Shown here piece after piece: positions 8,197 through 17,738 of a DNA stretch of 64,000 nt; position 1 is the stretch's first letter; each line of letters opens with the position of its first letter. Both the position numbers and the translations under genes were made by a program. Origin of the DNA: Bermanella sp. WJH001 (GTDB lineage: Bacteria; Pseudomonadota; Gammaproteobacteria; Pseudomonadales; Oceanobacteraceae). The notes beneath the pieces are model-generated. The model did not search any database, had not been told where the DNA came from, and saw only the letters and a program-made list of their open reading frames with translations. Where the stretch lies: assembly GCF_030070105.1 (NCBI RefSeq), contig NZ_JASJOO010000006.1:293788-357787 (forward strand). The letters are read 5' to 3'.

Positions 8197-11100
8197 ATGT
8201 CTTACTTGAGTTTTGTACAGAAAAAAATATTTATGCCGTTGGCCATTGCCACTCTTTTGAGTGCCTGTGGTGAAGAGCTTCAAGTGGGTGATGAAAGTGG
8301 TCAAGAAGCAGCCATTGCTTCAACCACACCATTTGCTTATGTTTCGCGGGATATTGAATCGCAGCAGCAAGCTTTGTCCTTGAATGAATCCAATTCATTT
8401 CAGCCCGGTGCTAAATTGTATGTGCGTGACAGCATCACCAGTAACTCAATTGAAAAAGAAGTGCTGGCTGAATTGTTTGCCGGTGTGCAATACGATGTTA
8501 AAGACCTAAGTGTATCCAGCGATGGTTTGTATCTTGTATTCAGTGCGCGCACGGATCGCCTTGATGATACTTGGAATTTATACGAATACGATTTTAAAGC
8601 TGCAACTGTGCGCCGCATCATCGCACCGCTTGAGCAAGCTAATGCGGGTAACGATAGTGACCCAACCTATACCAATGATGGTTTCATTGTATTTACCTCA
8701 GACCGTAATGGCCCCCAGACTCGTGCGTTATTCAGCATTGACCGCAATGGTGAGTCTCTTGAGTTAGTGCCAAGCAACAATCCAAACAACAACTTTAAAG
8801 CCACCACCTTAAAAGATGGTTATATGGTGTTTATGGGGGTTGATACCTCTAGCAATCACTTAACCACAGGCAGTGCGCCTCAAGCGACTAAGATGTATCG
8901 CAGTGCGCCTAATGGCGAAGACAGCACTCCGTTATTTGATACGCTATTTATCAATGATCAAGTGAATAACTTAACCGACCTAGTGTTTAGCGACGTGATT
9001 CAAGGTGGTGATGGTCACTTGTTCACCATCGTTAAAAATAAAGAAAACCCATTAATGGGTGGTCAAATTGTTAAGTTGGTTGGACCAAAGTCAACCGCTG
9101 AAAACGGCCCTGTTTACGAATTCTTAAAAACACAGCCATTAAATGGCGGTGACATCAAACTAGCCGCTGACGCTGTTGAGACGAAAGGCTGGAGCAGTGC
9201 ATTTTGGCCTTATCGTGATGGTACCGATCGCCTATTGGTGAGCTGGTCTCAGTGCATGAAAGGGGACAACGGTGTATATCGTTTGTGTAAAGAAGAAGAT
9301 GACCTAAACGGCGTTAATGCCCGTTACGGTATTTGGGTATATGACCCTAAAAACAATACTCGTATGCCAGTTCTCCAGGCCCGTGAAAACCGTGTTTATA
9401 CTGATATTGCGTTGGCGTATCCAAATCTAGGTGACAATCTTGAGTTTGATGAAACCGTTGAAAAGCCTGAACCACAAACGCCAGTTGAGCCTGTAGATCC
9501 AGTTAATCCAGTAGACCCTGTTGATCCGGTTAATCCAGTAGACCCTGTTGATCCGGTTAATCCAGTTGATCCAGTTGATCCGGTAGACCCAGTTGATCCA
9601 GTTGATCCGGTAGATCCAGTTGATCCGGTAGATCCAGTAGATCCGGTAGACCCAGTTGATCCGGTAGATCCAGTTGATCCAGTAGATCCAGTAGATCCAG
9701 TAGATCCAGTAGATCCAGTAGATCCAGTAGATCCAGTAGATCCAGTAGATCCAGTAGATCCAGTTGATCCGGTAGACCCAGTTGATCCGGTAGATCCAGT
9801 AGATCCAGTAGATCCAGTTGATCCAGTTGATCCAGTAGATCCAGTAGATCCAGTAGATCCAGTAGATCCAGTTGATCCAGTTGATCCAGTTGATCCAGTT
9901 GATCCAGTTGATCCAGTAGATCCAGTAGATCCAGTTGATCCAGTTGATCCAGTTGATCCAGTTGATCCATTTGATCCAGTTGATCCGGTAGATCCAGTTG
10001 ATCCAGTTGATCCAGTTGATCCAGTTGATCCGGTAGACCCAGTTGATCCGGTAGACCCAGTTGATCCTGTTGATCCGGTTGAACCGGAAAATCACGCGCC
10101 AATTGCCAATGCCGGTTTGGATATGTTTGGCCTGAATGCAGGTGATACGGTGATGCTTGATGCCAGCGGCAGTTCAGATGAAGACGGTGACGCGCTTACA
10201 TATAGTTGGAGAGTCATCAGCTCACCTGTTGAAAGTGAAACCAATATCCTAACGGATGCCACATCGGTTCAACCTACTTTGTTATTAGTAGAAAAAGGTT
10301 TTTATGTGATTGAGCTGACGGTAAGCGACGGCCAAAGCGTGAGCGAACCCGATACGGTGATGATTGAAGCGGTTGCTGATGAGCAAGTGTGTGTGCCAGG
10401 TAAAAAACTTTCTATTTGGTCTGCAGTTGAAAGTGAAGGCAATCCAAACAAGTTGATTAAAGATGCGTTTTTAGGCCACATCACCTCATTCCAAGGTGCA
10501 AATACGCCTGATGCAAGTTATGACTATTACAGTTATTCCGCGCACCCAACATCGGTAGCGGATGAATTTAATGACGCACTGCCTCAGCCAAAAGATAGCT
10601 CAGCTCATATCTTCTTTTATGAGTCAAAAGCGAATCATGCCGCCCTTGGTTACAGCAATAATGATGCAATCAAAACTCGTGGACAAATTAATGATGGTGA
10701 CCTTTTCCTTTACTTCTTCTTTAACAAAGATGCAGCAGGGCAAAGTGACAACAAGGTGTACTTTGAGGTGTTCACTGAAGGCAATCTAAATGAAGCAGGT
10801 ATGCCGGTTGATCAGGTGATTTTATCGGATGACGGTCAAGAGTTAGTGATCGTTGATGCTGATGCAACCAGCCAACATTACATTGGTGATTACCAATATT
10901 GGTATAACACTGACGGTGGTGTGATTGGCCCGTTACGCGGTGAAGAGTTTACCATTGCGGTTCGCGCGGTATCACAAAGCCCTGTGGGTGACGATTTAAC
11001 CGGTGCTAGTTTCTTTTCACGAGAAGGCACTGAGTATAACTTCTTCAAAGACCCTAAGATCACCTCATTTATCGTCACGTATAAAGAAGAGAAGTTCTGT

Positions 11101-12816
11101 GATCTTGATCCGGTAGATCCAGTAGAACCAGTTGATCCAGTAGAACCCGTTGATCCGGTAGACCCAGTTGATCCAGTAGATCCAGTTGACCCAGTTGACC
11201 CAGTTGACCCAGTTGACCCAGTTGACCCGGTTGATCCAGTTGATCCAGTTGATCCAGTTGATCCAGTAGAAGGTGATGGTATTTGTTACGGTAAAGGGTA
11301 TTGGAAAAACCATAACCGTTTTGCATCTAACCCAAGCCAAAATAACCCATGGCCTGCTGATGAAAACACAGCTTTGTGTGGTACCACCTGGTATCAAATG
11401 ATTGGCGAACCAAGTCAAGGTAATGCATGGAATATTCTGGGCAAGCACTGGGTAACGGCAAAACTGAATGTGGCCAATGGTGGCTTTGTGCCAACTGAAA
11501 TCGCCAGTGCGTTGTTAATGTCAGAAACTCTGCTGGTTAATTGCAGTATTGATAATGATGATCGCGATTTTGCACTTGCGCTTAAGGACACGCTGGAACA
11601 TTACAATGAGTCACCAGATTGTTTAGAAAATCCTGTTGAGCCTCAACCGTTAGCCTCAACCGTGCATATTCGTTCAGTTTATGACTTTAACGGTGAAGAC
11701 ATGAGTGTGCTGGGCTTGGCGAATATGGCGAACCCTATGTTGCTGCCGATGGATCAGCGCAGTGAACGTTTCATTCGTATTTATACGCAAAATCTTGAAG
11801 GGGCCACGGTATTAAGCGGTTATGCACCCATTCAACCTGATGGCTCTGTGATGTTTGAAATGCCAGCGCACACACTATTCACCTTTGAAGTGGTGAACGC
11901 ACAAGCCAAAGCGTTAAATCATGACCGCTCACAAATGGCGGGCAGCGACTTCCCTTACACTTATATGCAGCGTTATGCAGGTTGGTTAGAAGTGACTGGC
12001 AGTGAGCAAAAAGAATTTAATGGCTTTGATGTCACCAGTGAAGCCGCTTCTATCAATGCAGGTGCGCAACAAGTGGGTCCATACCCAAATGCATCTACGT
12101 TGATTCAAGCACAGTCTATCGGTCAAACAATGGCGCAAGCATTGTATGGTGCAGTTGAAAACTTCGGACAGTTGATGCCGGTGATGCGTTATCACGACTA
12201 CTGGACACCAAGTCCGATGCAAGGCAATAACACAATTGCTTTAGGATACGCAGAACTGACAACAGCCTCCCCAGTGAATGCTGCCTGTGAACTGAATAAT
12301 GCATCTGATTGTGTAGCGACCATTAGTTATGAACAACACATCAAACCATTATGGAATAATGTGATTCGTAACAAAGCAGGCAACAGCTGTGTGGATTGTC
12401 ATGATAACCGCGGCTTTACCAGCTTAGATTTAAGTGACTTTACTTCTCCAGTAGAAGGCTTAGCCTCATATGATGCCTTGTTCAGCAATAACCGCACTTA
12501 TATGTATCTAGCGTCAACGTTCAGTGAAGTAAATGAAAGTCACTGTCGTCGATATGTGGAAGCACCATTTGTGATGCAACCTGAAAATGATTGCTTCAGC
12601 TGCTACGGACAAGCATTAATGAATCCTTTAGGAGCCATTAGTAGCGCAAACTTCTTTGATGTATTTGCCGAGGATGCAGATCATAATCACTGGATTTTCC
12701 GCCCACTGGAAGTGGATCAATCTAAACAGGACATATTCCAACAGCATAAAAACATGCTAACACCGCAAGAGCGTAAGCTAATTGCAGAGTGGTTAGATAT
12801 GGGTGCACCCCAATAA
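8197..12816 (+). CDS. Giant multidomain lipoprotein with Asp-Pro-Val repeats and an HzsA-related C-terminus
   Basis: 1539 residues. Lipobox LSAC gives lipidated Cys24. Residues about 80-420 look like a TolB/PD40-type propeller ([28 protein letters not shown]). Residues 430-630 are almost pure Asp-Pro-Val repeats. A PKD-like domain follows (633-722, [20 protein letters not shown]). Residues 729-968 are an unassigned beta-rich domain, and a second DPV tract lies at 971-1024. A Cys-bearing GYWKNH domain occupies about 1026-1140. The C-terminus resembles HzsA-related proteins (ERFIRIY, then [11 protein letters not shown]). It has one intact c-type haem motif, CVDCH at 1398-1402. Two degenerate sites are FNGFD (1274-1278) and CFSCY (1466-1470). 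An outer-surface or periplasmic redox or adhesive role is inferred. The gene has its own terminator and no partner next to it. Confidence 0.8.
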   Translation: MSYLSFVQKKIFMPLAIATLLSACGEELQVGDESGQEAAIASTTPFAYVSRDIESQQQALSLNESNSFQPGAKLYVRDSITSNSIEKEVLAELFAGVQYDVKDLSVSSDGLYLVFSARTDRLDDTWNLYEYDFKAATVRRIIAPLEQANAGNDSDPTYTNDGFIVFTSDRNGPQTRALFSIDRNGESLELVPSNNPNNNFKATTLKDGYMVFMGVDTSSNHLTTGSAPQATKMYRSAPNGEDSTPLFDTLFINDQVNNLTDLVFSDVIQGGDGHLFTIVKNKENPLMGGQIVKLVGPKSTAENGPVYEFLKTQPLNGGDIKLAADAVETKGWSSAFWPYRDGTDRLLVSWSQCMKGDNGVYRLCKEEDDLNGVNARYGIWVYDPKNNTRMPVLQARENRVYTDIALAYPNLGDNLEFDETVEKPEPQTPVEPVDPVNPVDPVDPVNPVDPVDPVNPVDPVDPVDPVDPVDPVDPVDPVDPVDPVDPVDPVDPVDPVDPVDPVDPVDPVDPVDPVDPVDPVDPVDPVDPVDPVDPVDPVDPVDPVDPVDPVDPVDPVDPVDPVDPVDPVDPVDPVDPVDPVDPVDPVDPVDPFDPVDPVDPVDPVDPVDPVDPVDPVDPVDPVDPVDPVEPENHAPIANAGLDMFGLNAGDTVMLDASGSSDEDGDALTYSWRVISSPVESETNILTDATSVQPTLLLVEKGFYVIELTVSDGQSVSEPDTVMIEAVADEQVCVPGKKLSIWSAVESEGNPNKLIKDAFLGHITSFQGANTPDASYDYYSYSAHPTSVADEFNDALPQPKDSSAHIFFYESKANHAALGYSNNDAIKTRGQINDGDLFLYFFFNKDAAGQSDNKVYFEVFTEGNLNEAGMPVDQVILSDDGQELVIVDADATSQHYIGDYQYWYNTDGGVIGPLRGEEFTIAVRAVSQSPVGDDLTGASFFSREGTEYNFFKDPKITSFIVTYKEEKFCDLDPVDPVEPVDPVEPVDPVDPVDPVDPVDPVDPVDPVDPVDPVDPVDPVDPVDPVEGDGICYGKGYWKNHNRFASNPSQNNPWPADENTALCGTTWYQMIGEPSQGNAWNILGKHWVTAKLNVANGGFVPTEIASALLMSETLLVNCSIDNDDRDFALALKDTLEHYNESPDCLENPVEPQPLASTVHIRSVYDFNGEDMSVLGLANMANPMLLPMDQRSERFIRIYTQNLEGATVLSGYAPIQPDGSVMFEMPAHTLFTFEVVNAQAKALNHDRSQMAGSDFPYTYMQRYAGWLEVTGSEQKEFNGFDVTSEAASINAGAQQVGPYPNASTLIQAQSIGQTMAQALYGAVENFGQLMPVMRYHDYWTPSPMQGNNTIALGYAELTTASPVNAACELNNASDCVATISYEQHIKPLWNNVIRNKAGNSCVDCHDNRGFTSLDLSDFTSPVEGLASYDALFSNNRTYMYLASTFSEVNESHCRRYVEAPFVMQPENDCFSCYGQALMNPLGAISSANFFDVFAEDADHNHWIFRPLEVDQSKQDIFQQHKNMLTPQERKLIAEWLDMGAPQ
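9484..10086 (+). repeat. Nine-base coding minisatellite, Asp-Pro-Val array 1
   Basis: About 67 tandem units of nine bases of the form GAY-CCN-GTW, encoding (DPV)n. Early units vary to NPV and EPV, and a single unit near 9967 reads DPF. Most changes are synonymous third-position changes (GTT/GTA, CCA/CCG, GAT/GAC). Pure runs of GATCCAGTA, for example around 9685-9756, point to recent slippage. Two other frames on the minus strand are also open here because of the period-9 sequence. Unit changes keep the reading frame. Confidence 0.95.
11107..11268 (+). repeat. Asp-Pro-Val array 2
   Basis: About 18 units of the same nine-base repeat inside the same gene. It starts with mixed DPV/EPV units and contains a homogeneous block of GTTGACCCA units near 11190-11225 that is rare in array 1. 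It separates the unassigned domain from the GYWKNH domain. The shared unit and different variant pattern suggest an old common origin followed by separate local expansion. Confidence 0.92.
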
Positions 12817-12844
12817 AAAATTAAAATAATAGCGGTCTAAATTT

Positions 12845-12879
12845 AACCCAGTTAATCGAAGATTAACTGGGTTTTTTTT
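12845..12879 (+). terminator. Strong rho-independent terminator after the giant lipoprotein gene
   Basis: A perfect 13-bp stem (AACCCAGTTAATC / GATTAACTGGGTT) with a GAA loop is followed by eight T residues. It lies between two convergent genes, 29 bases after the plus-strand stop and just before the end of the minus-strand methyltransferase gene. Confidence 0.93.
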
Positions 12880-12895
12880 ATGAGATAAGCTGTTA

Positions 12896-14965
12896 TTAGC
12901 TCATGGATTTTAATTGCGGTTTGTATTGGCAATAAAATTGAAACATTGAACTAAAAGTACTGGGGTAAGCACTTTCAAACAATTCCCATTGCTCTAAGTT
13001 GTTGAGCGCGTAATCAGCCCCGATAAACTGTTTGAAAGACGCTTTAGTTTGAGAATCCAGATTAGAAAAGCCTAAAAACACAAGCTGATTTGAATCACAT
13101 AGCTGTTTGATCGTGCTAGGTGTAAATCCAATTTCATATTCATGCAGCAGTAAATCCACCACGCCACTCATGCTGTAAAAATCATCTGACTCCGTGACAA
13201 GGTGTTTGTTTTCAATTTTATCATCCGCAAAAATAGCATGACGTAAAATACGGATGTCTTGTTCATTTTTTTCAATGCCCCCATGTTTGTAGGCTTTTCT
13301 TATTTGGTAGATAGGGGTGCGTGCTCGTTTGCTATACAAGGATAGTTTTAATAAACCATTGGGTTTTAAATTACTTAACAAACCTTTTAGAGCTATTTGA
13401 TAATCTTTAATGTGGTGCAAAACACCAGAGCACTCAACAATATCAAACGTTTGATCAAGCTTGGCAAGTTGAGTTAAATCCGCTAAGTAAAACTCAATGT
13501 TATCAATGTTTAGCTCAGCTGATTTTTTATAAGCGTAACTCAAACTGGTTTCACTGATGTCCAATGCGGTGACATGAGTTTGATAAAAGTATTTCGCAAC
13601 ATTCAGTGCATGGCGACCAGTGCCACACCCTGCCACTAAAATGTTGAGAGGCTGCAATAAAATAGCCTCTGGAATCTTCGCCCAAGGAAACTCATGTTGT
13701 AACGCACGCCCATAATTGGTTGTATGTTTGTTATCTAAAAATTGCCAGCGTGGGTAAGGGAAGCGCTCATACTGAGTTTTGACTTCATGGGGGTTACCTT
13801 GTGAAATAGGCGTGAGTGCGGTGAACTCAAAATGTTGGTCATGCAACAAGCGGTCATGAGCCTGTTTAATATCAAAACTAATGGCAGGCCAGCTGTCATT
13901 ATGAAAATCAAACAAGGCCTTATGGTTGTTAATGGTGTACCAAGACTCATACATGGCAAATAACATGAGAGCGCCGGATATGTCCGTTGGCGTGCAGCTG
14001 GTTTGGGTTAGTGATTGCTCAATCATGATTTTTAATGTCAACACCATTGAGCGTTCAGCTTCAGTGTATGGCATTAAAAATTCGTTATTCAATGCATACT
14101 GACACAATGCTTCACACAGTGGTACGTATTGATTAATCAAGCGGCCTTTTTTACTGGCATGACTTAATAACTCTTGGCGTAACGCAATGATTAACTTCTC
14201 AAGTAATTCATTTTTAATAATGGTGTTGCGTAACGTTTTTAATAATAAAACTGAATTAGCCATATCATTAAATGATGCGGCGCTACCTTGATGATTTAGT
14301 TGAAACTTATAAATCAAAACACTGCAACATAAATGAGAGAGCTGGTTTAAGTTTAAGTCGTCCCAACTAAGGTAGCTTATTAAGTCCTGTTCTAATTCAA
14401 CATCGTAATAATCGGCGACTAAACCTTGAGCGCAATGTAATAAACGGCTACGAATTTGAGCATCGCTCCCATTGGTTTTGGCTAACTGGCGATATAACTG
14501 AAACGCTTCAACTTTGCGACCTTGTTCCACCAAGGTATAGGCGAGGCTGACTTCCGCACGAGTTTGATTAGGTGCCAGTGATATGGCTTGTTTGAAGGCT
14601 TTTTCGGCATCGTTAAAACGACTCATGGCCAATGCCACGTGGCCGGCGCTGTACCAATAGCCAGCATTATGGGGGTGTTCGATTAATGCTTGCTCTATAT
14701 GGGCTTGAGCCGTGTTTAGATGTCCAGATTCAAGTTCAATACGTGCCAGTAAGTTGAGACTGTCACCATCTAAGGGGGCAATTTCTAGGGCCTGCAAGAT
14801 GAAACCTTTTGCTCCCTTCAGGGCATCTTGGCGCACCGAATGGTTCAAGTTATTTGGGGTATCATCAAATAGCACAAATGCTTGTTTTTTTAGTTCGTTG
14901 ATCAGGCCTATTTTTTTTCGGCTGAGCTTGTCTTGCTTGGGATTTGCGCTGTTGCTAAATGCCAT
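12896..14965 (-). CDS. TPR domain fused to a class I SAM-dependent methyltransferase
   Basis: 689 residues read leftward from ATG at 14965; AAAGGA lies 7 bases upstream of it. Residues about 40-170 are TPR units (LNTAQAHIEQALIEHPHNAG, FNDAEKAFKQAISLAPNQ). The middle is helical. Residues about 430-560 form a Rossmann methyltransferase with motif I ILVAGCGTGRHALNVA, a VTALDIS acidic strand end and a LHHIKDYQIALKGL segment. TPR-methyltransferase fusions are common near flagellar, glycan and secretion loci. The substrate is unknown. The position beside fliS hints at flagellin or surface-glycan modification, but this is only context. Confidence 0.8.
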   Translation of the reverse strand: MAFSNSANPKQDKLSRKKIGLINELKKQAFVLFDDTPNNLNHSVRQDALKGAKGFILQALEIAPLDGDSLNLLARIELESGHLNTAQAHIEQALIEHPHNAGYWYSAGHVALAMSRFNDAEKAFKQAISLAPNQTRAEVSLAYTLVEQGRKVEAFQLYRQLAKTNGSDAQIRSRLLHCAQGLVADYYDVELEQDLISYLSWDDLNLNQLSHLCCSVLIYKFQLNHQGSAASFNDMANSVLLLKTLRNTIIKNELLEKLIIALRQELLSHASKKGRLINQYVPLCEALCQYALNNEFLMPYTEAERSMVLTLKIMIEQSLTQTSCTPTDISGALMLFAMYESWYTINNHKALFDFHNDSWPAISFDIKQAHDRLLHDQHFEFTALTPISQGNPHEVKTQYERFPYPRWQFLDNKHTTNYGRALQHEFPWAKIPEAILLQPLNILVAGCGTGRHALNVAKYFYQTHVTALDISETSLSYAYKKSAELNIDNIEFYLADLTQLAKLDQTFDIVECSGVLHHIKDYQIALKGLLSNLKPNGLLKLSLYSKRARTPIYQIRKAYKHGGIEKNEQDIRILRHAIFADDKIENKHLVTESDDFYSMSGVVDLLLHEYEIGFTPSTIKQLCDSNQLVFLGFSNLDSQTKASFKQFIGADYALNNLEQWELFESAYPSTFSSMFQFYCQYKPQLKSMS

Positions 14966-15096
14966 GGGTAAATCCTTTCGCTACGATAAAAGCGATTAGT
15001 ATGATATTTCCTTATAAGCACAGCCTATGCCATTAAAAATTATTCATATTTATCAATAATTTAGAGTGTTTTTAGGCAAATATTTTCAATAGGAAA

Positions 15097-15113
15097 TGGG
15101 CACAGGGTTGCCG
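15097..15113 (+). promoter_or_regulatory. Possible sigma-54 promoter for fliS
   Basis: TGGGCACAGGGTTGCCG has GG (15098-15099) and GC (15110-15111) twelve bases apart. The best -24 match (GGCAC) is shifted by one base, so spacing is ambiguous. It lies about 125 bases before fliS and points toward it. Confidence 0.4.
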
Positions 15114-15238
15114 CTTTTGGTGGGTTTTAGTACCGCTATGGCGTAGGCTGACTGAGATGAAAGCATCTATTTCAATTAAATGTTAAAGATATCCAGTTTG
15201 GGGCCGTTTACCTTTATGTAGTAATTGAGGGTATGAGT

Positions 15239-15682
15239 ATGTATACAAAAGGCGCAAAGGAATACAGTCAAGTTAGCTTGCAAACGGAAGTCATGGAAGC
15301 GGATCCCCATAAGCTAATTCAACTATTACTTGAGGGGGCATTAACTCGCCTTTCTATGGCAAAAAATTTCATAGAGAAAAAAGAGTATGCTGCAAAGAAT
15401 GAAAAAATTGGGCGTGCAATTGATATTATTTGCGCGCTACAAGAATCGTTAGATCACGAACGCGGCGGTGAGATCAGTGTTAATTTAGAACGTTTGTATG
15501 ACTACATGACTCGGCGTTTATTTGAAGCCAACTCTAAGAATGATCTCGTTATTATTAATGAAGTAATGGGACTATTGTCTGAAGTGAAATCAGGCTGGGA
15601 AGGCATTCGTGCAAGCTATGAAGAGATTAAAGGGCAAGGTAAATTACAGCCAGCTCCTGAGCAAAATCACTTGTCGGTCTAG
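15239..15682 (+). CDS. fliS: Flagellin export chaperone FliS
   Basis: 147 residues from ATG 15239. GAGG (15227-15230) is 8 bases from this ATG and only 2 from the upstream ATG at 15233, and FliS proteins normally begin MYxKGxxxY, so 15239 is preferred. Conserved features are the start MYTKGAKEYSQVSLQTEV, then EADPHKLIQLLLEGAL and VNLERLYDYMTRRLFEAN. FliS binds newly made flagellin in the cytoplasm and prevents early polymerisation. No fliC or fliD lies beside it in this window, although fliD usually precedes fliS. A terminator follows, so it is probably a single-gene unit. Confidence 0.93.
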   Translation: MYTKGAKEYSQVSLQTEVMEADPHKLIQLLLEGALTRLSMAKNFIEKKEYAAKNEKIGRAIDIICALQESLDHERGGEISVNLERLYDYMTRRLFEANSKNDLVIINEVMGLLSEVKSGWEGIRASYEEIKGQGKLQPAPEQNHLSV

Positions 15683-15705
15683 CTCAAAAACGCCAACTTT
15701 ACGAT

Positions 15706-15727
15706 AAAGGCCGTCAAGGCCTTTTTT
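15706..15727 (+). terminator. Terminator after fliS
   Basis: Stem AAGGCC (15707-15712) / GGCCTT (15718-15723) with loop GTCAA and a run of T residues, 24 bases after the fliS stop. Confidence 0.85.
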
Positions 15728-16030
15728 GTTATAAGGCCCATGGAACGTGGGTTATATGAATTTAATAGTTACAAAACAATTAACTAGCGACAAAATTTTT
15801 TTGTAACTAAATAAAAAAATGGTTTACAGGCATCATTTTTTTTGACACTAATAAGCTTAAGCAAGATCAATGGCAGAAAAGTATTAATCTTGTTGATAAA
15901 TAATAACAATAAAAAAGTCGTCATTTATTTGACCGTAACGTCCTCATCAACTTAACTAGAAGAAACTAGTCAAATTAACGACGAGTTTACGATCAATTGA
16001 AGACAATAAAAATCGGGGAAAAGGTGCACC
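15728..16030 (+). promoter_or_regulatory. fleQ upstream region with a FleQ-box-like palindrome
   Basis: No gene is visible in these 303 bases, which are very AT-rich. GTCATTTATTTGAC at 15920-15933 matches 10 of 14 positions of the FleQ box as I recall it (GTCAATAAATTGAC), including both palindromic ends. A second weaker match, GTCAAATTAACGAC, starts near 15969. ACTAG-AAGAAA-CTAGT near 15955-15970 is a short inverted repeat. TTGACA at 15842-15847 could be a -35 box, but no good -10 follows. FleQ autoregulation is inferred. Confidence 0.4.
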
Positions 16031-17503
16031 ATGTGGCGAGAAATTAAAGTCCTGTTGGTGGATGACAACGAGCAACGTCAACATGACATGCAAGTATTGC
16101 TTGATTTTTTAGGTGAAGAATCGCTTAACAGCAATACTTCAAATTGGCGTGATATGGCAAATGATAGCGGCGACGCGGCTAACATTATTGCTTTTATTAT
16201 TGGTAGCTCAGAAAAAACGTCACTTGATACACTTCTTAAAGAAATAAATGAATGGGATAAAGGCATGCCCATGATTTATGTGGGTGATGAAGAACTACCA
16301 ACCGACCTTCCCGATGATGTACGCCGATCTATTATTGCTCAAGTGAGCATGCCTCCAACCTACAATAAATTACTTGATAGCTTGCATCGTGCCCAAGTAT
16401 ACCGTGAACACTTTGCCCATAATCGTGTTCGAGGTGAACGTCGCCCAGTGCAGTTGTTTCGCTCTTTGGTGGGAACCAGTCGCCAGATCCAATATGTACG
16501 TGAACTGATGCATCAGGTAGCAGACAAGAGTGTAACGGTTTTAATTACAGGTGAAAGTGGTACAGGTAAAGAAGTGGTTGCTCGCAACTTACATTACCAC
16601 AGCACTCGTCGTGATGGCCCATTTGTACCGGTTAACTGCGGTGCCATCCCTAACGAATTAATTGAAAGTGAATTATTTGGCCATGAAAAAGGCGCATTTA
16701 CAGGTGCCATTACATCTCGTTGTGGTCGCTTTGAAATGGCAGAAGGTGGCACTCTATTTTTAGATGAGATAGGTGACTTGCCACTTAATATGCAAGTGAA
16801 GTTATTGCGAGTATTGCAAGAGCGTACCTATGAACGTGTTGGTGGTACAAAAACACTGCAAACGGATGTGCGCATTATTGCAGCGACTCATAAAAACCTT
16901 GAAGCAATGGTGGCAGAAGAAACCTTCCGTGAAGATTTATACTACCGTTTAAACGTATTCCCAGTTGAAGTACCTGCATTGCGTGATCGTCGTGAAGACA
17001 TTCCTTTATTACTAAATGAATTGATCTCACGGATGGAGAACGAAAAACGCGGATCGATTCGCTTTAATAGTGCTGCGATTATGTCCCTGTGCCGTCACGA
17101 CTGGCATGGTAATGTTAGGGAGCTTGCAAATTTAGTAGAGCGTTTAGCCATCTTGCATCCTTATGGGGTAATTGGTGTGCCTGAGTTACCTAAAAAATTC
17201 CGTCATGTGGATGAAGGCGATGAAGATGAAACCCGTATGCAAGAGCCTGTCATGCTACCAAGTGAACCGGGTTTAGTGGGCTTAGATACCCCCGCTTTAT
17301 TACCGGTAAATGGTATCGACTTAAAAGATTATTTGACCAATCTAGAGCGTTCGTTGATTCAACAGGCGTTAGATGATGCTTGTGGAGTGGTGGCTCGAGC
17401 AGCAGAGAAATTAAAAATTCGCCGTACAACCCTCGTTGAAAAAATGAGAAAGTATGGTTTACAACGCAAAGAAAAAGAACATGCAGAGGAATTCGACGAT
17501 TAA
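16031..17503 (+). CDS. fleQ: Flagellar master regulator FleQ, sigma-54 activator and likely c-di-GMP sensor
   Basis: 490 residues. An N-terminal receiver-like FleQ domain ([15 protein letters not shown]) is followed by an AAA+ sigma-54 domain with Walker A GESGTGKE (174-181) and the sigma-54 contact loop GAFTGA. A Fis-type HTH closes the protein ([20 protein letters not shown]). LFRS at residues 142-145 puts Arg144 at the position of the c-di-GMP-binding Arg in P. aeruginosa FleQ, and ARNLHYHS after the Walker motif is also kept. FleQ turns on class II flagellar promoters with sigma-54 and is antagonised by FleN, encoded at 50082. It has its own terminator. Confidence 0.97.
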   Translation: MWREIKVLLVDDNEQRQHDMQVLLDFLGEESLNSNTSNWRDMANDSGDAANIIAFIIGSSEKTSLDTLLKEINEWDKGMPMIYVGDEELPTDLPDDVRRSIIAQVSMPPTYNKLLDSLHRAQVYREHFAHNRVRGERRPVQLFRSLVGTSRQIQYVRELMHQVADKSVTVLITGESGTGKEVVARNLHYHSTRRDGPFVPVNCGAIPNELIESELFGHEKGAFTGAITSRCGRFEMAEGGTLFLDEIGDLPLNMQVKLLRVLQERTYERVGGTKTLQTDVRIIAATHKNLEAMVAEETFREDLYYRLNVFPVEVPALRDRREDIPLLLNELISRMENEKRGSIRFNSAAIMSLCRHDWHGNVRELANLVERLAILHPYGVIGVPELPKKFRHVDEGDEDETRMQEPVMLPSEPGLVGLDTPALLPVNGIDLKDYLTNLERSLIQQALDDACGVVARAAEKLKIRRTTLVEKMRKYGLQRKEKEHAEEFDD

Positions 17504-17525
17504 GCTCATTCATTGATTCTTGACT

Positions 17526-17548
17526 AAAAGCCCGAAAGGGCTTTTTTT
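17526..17548 (+). terminator. Terminator after fleQ
   Basis: Perfect stem AAAAGCCC / GGGCTTTT with a GAAA tetraloop and a T run to 17548, 22 bases after the fleQ stop. Confidence 0.93.
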
Positions 17549-17654
17549 ATGCATGGGATTTACTGAACCATGATTGGTTGAGCTGAAATAAATTTTAATT
17601 CTGTCAATTTATATTTAATAACCTTTATATATAGCGTCATTATAAAAATGTGAT

Positions 17655-17671
17655 GCGGCACGCAAATTGCC
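17655..17671 (+). promoter_or_regulatory. Sigma-54 promoter of fleSR
   Basis: GCGGCACGCAAATTGCC contains GGCAC-N5-TTGC with GG (17657-17658) and GC (17669-17670) correctly spaced. Expected transcript start is near 17682, about 57 bases before the fleS ATG. Confidence 0.85.
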
Positions 17672-17738
17672 ATTACACCTATAGAAAACTTATTTAGCCA
17701 TTTATTTGGCTTCATTATTGCGTTTAGGTGTGGAGTAT

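Noticed and set aside
9427..10102. Long minus-strand ORFs across the DPV array (repeats of Asn-Trp-Ile and Asp-Gln-Leu)
   Set aside because: They result from the nine-base repeat having no stop in these frames. They have no ribosome site and lie inside a well-supported gene.
11065..11448. Minus-strand ORFs over the second DPV array
   Set aside because: Same repeat artefact; the real gene reads through on the plus strand with recognisable domains on both sides.
8197..12816. Hydrazine synthase or anammox function
   Set aside because: Only a distant HzsA-related region is seen, haem sites are degenerate and no HzsB/C partner exists. The family name does not imply the reaction.
15842..15870. 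Sigma-70 promoter for fleQ from TTGACA at 15842
   Set aside because: No acceptable -10 hexamer at 16-18 bases spacing.
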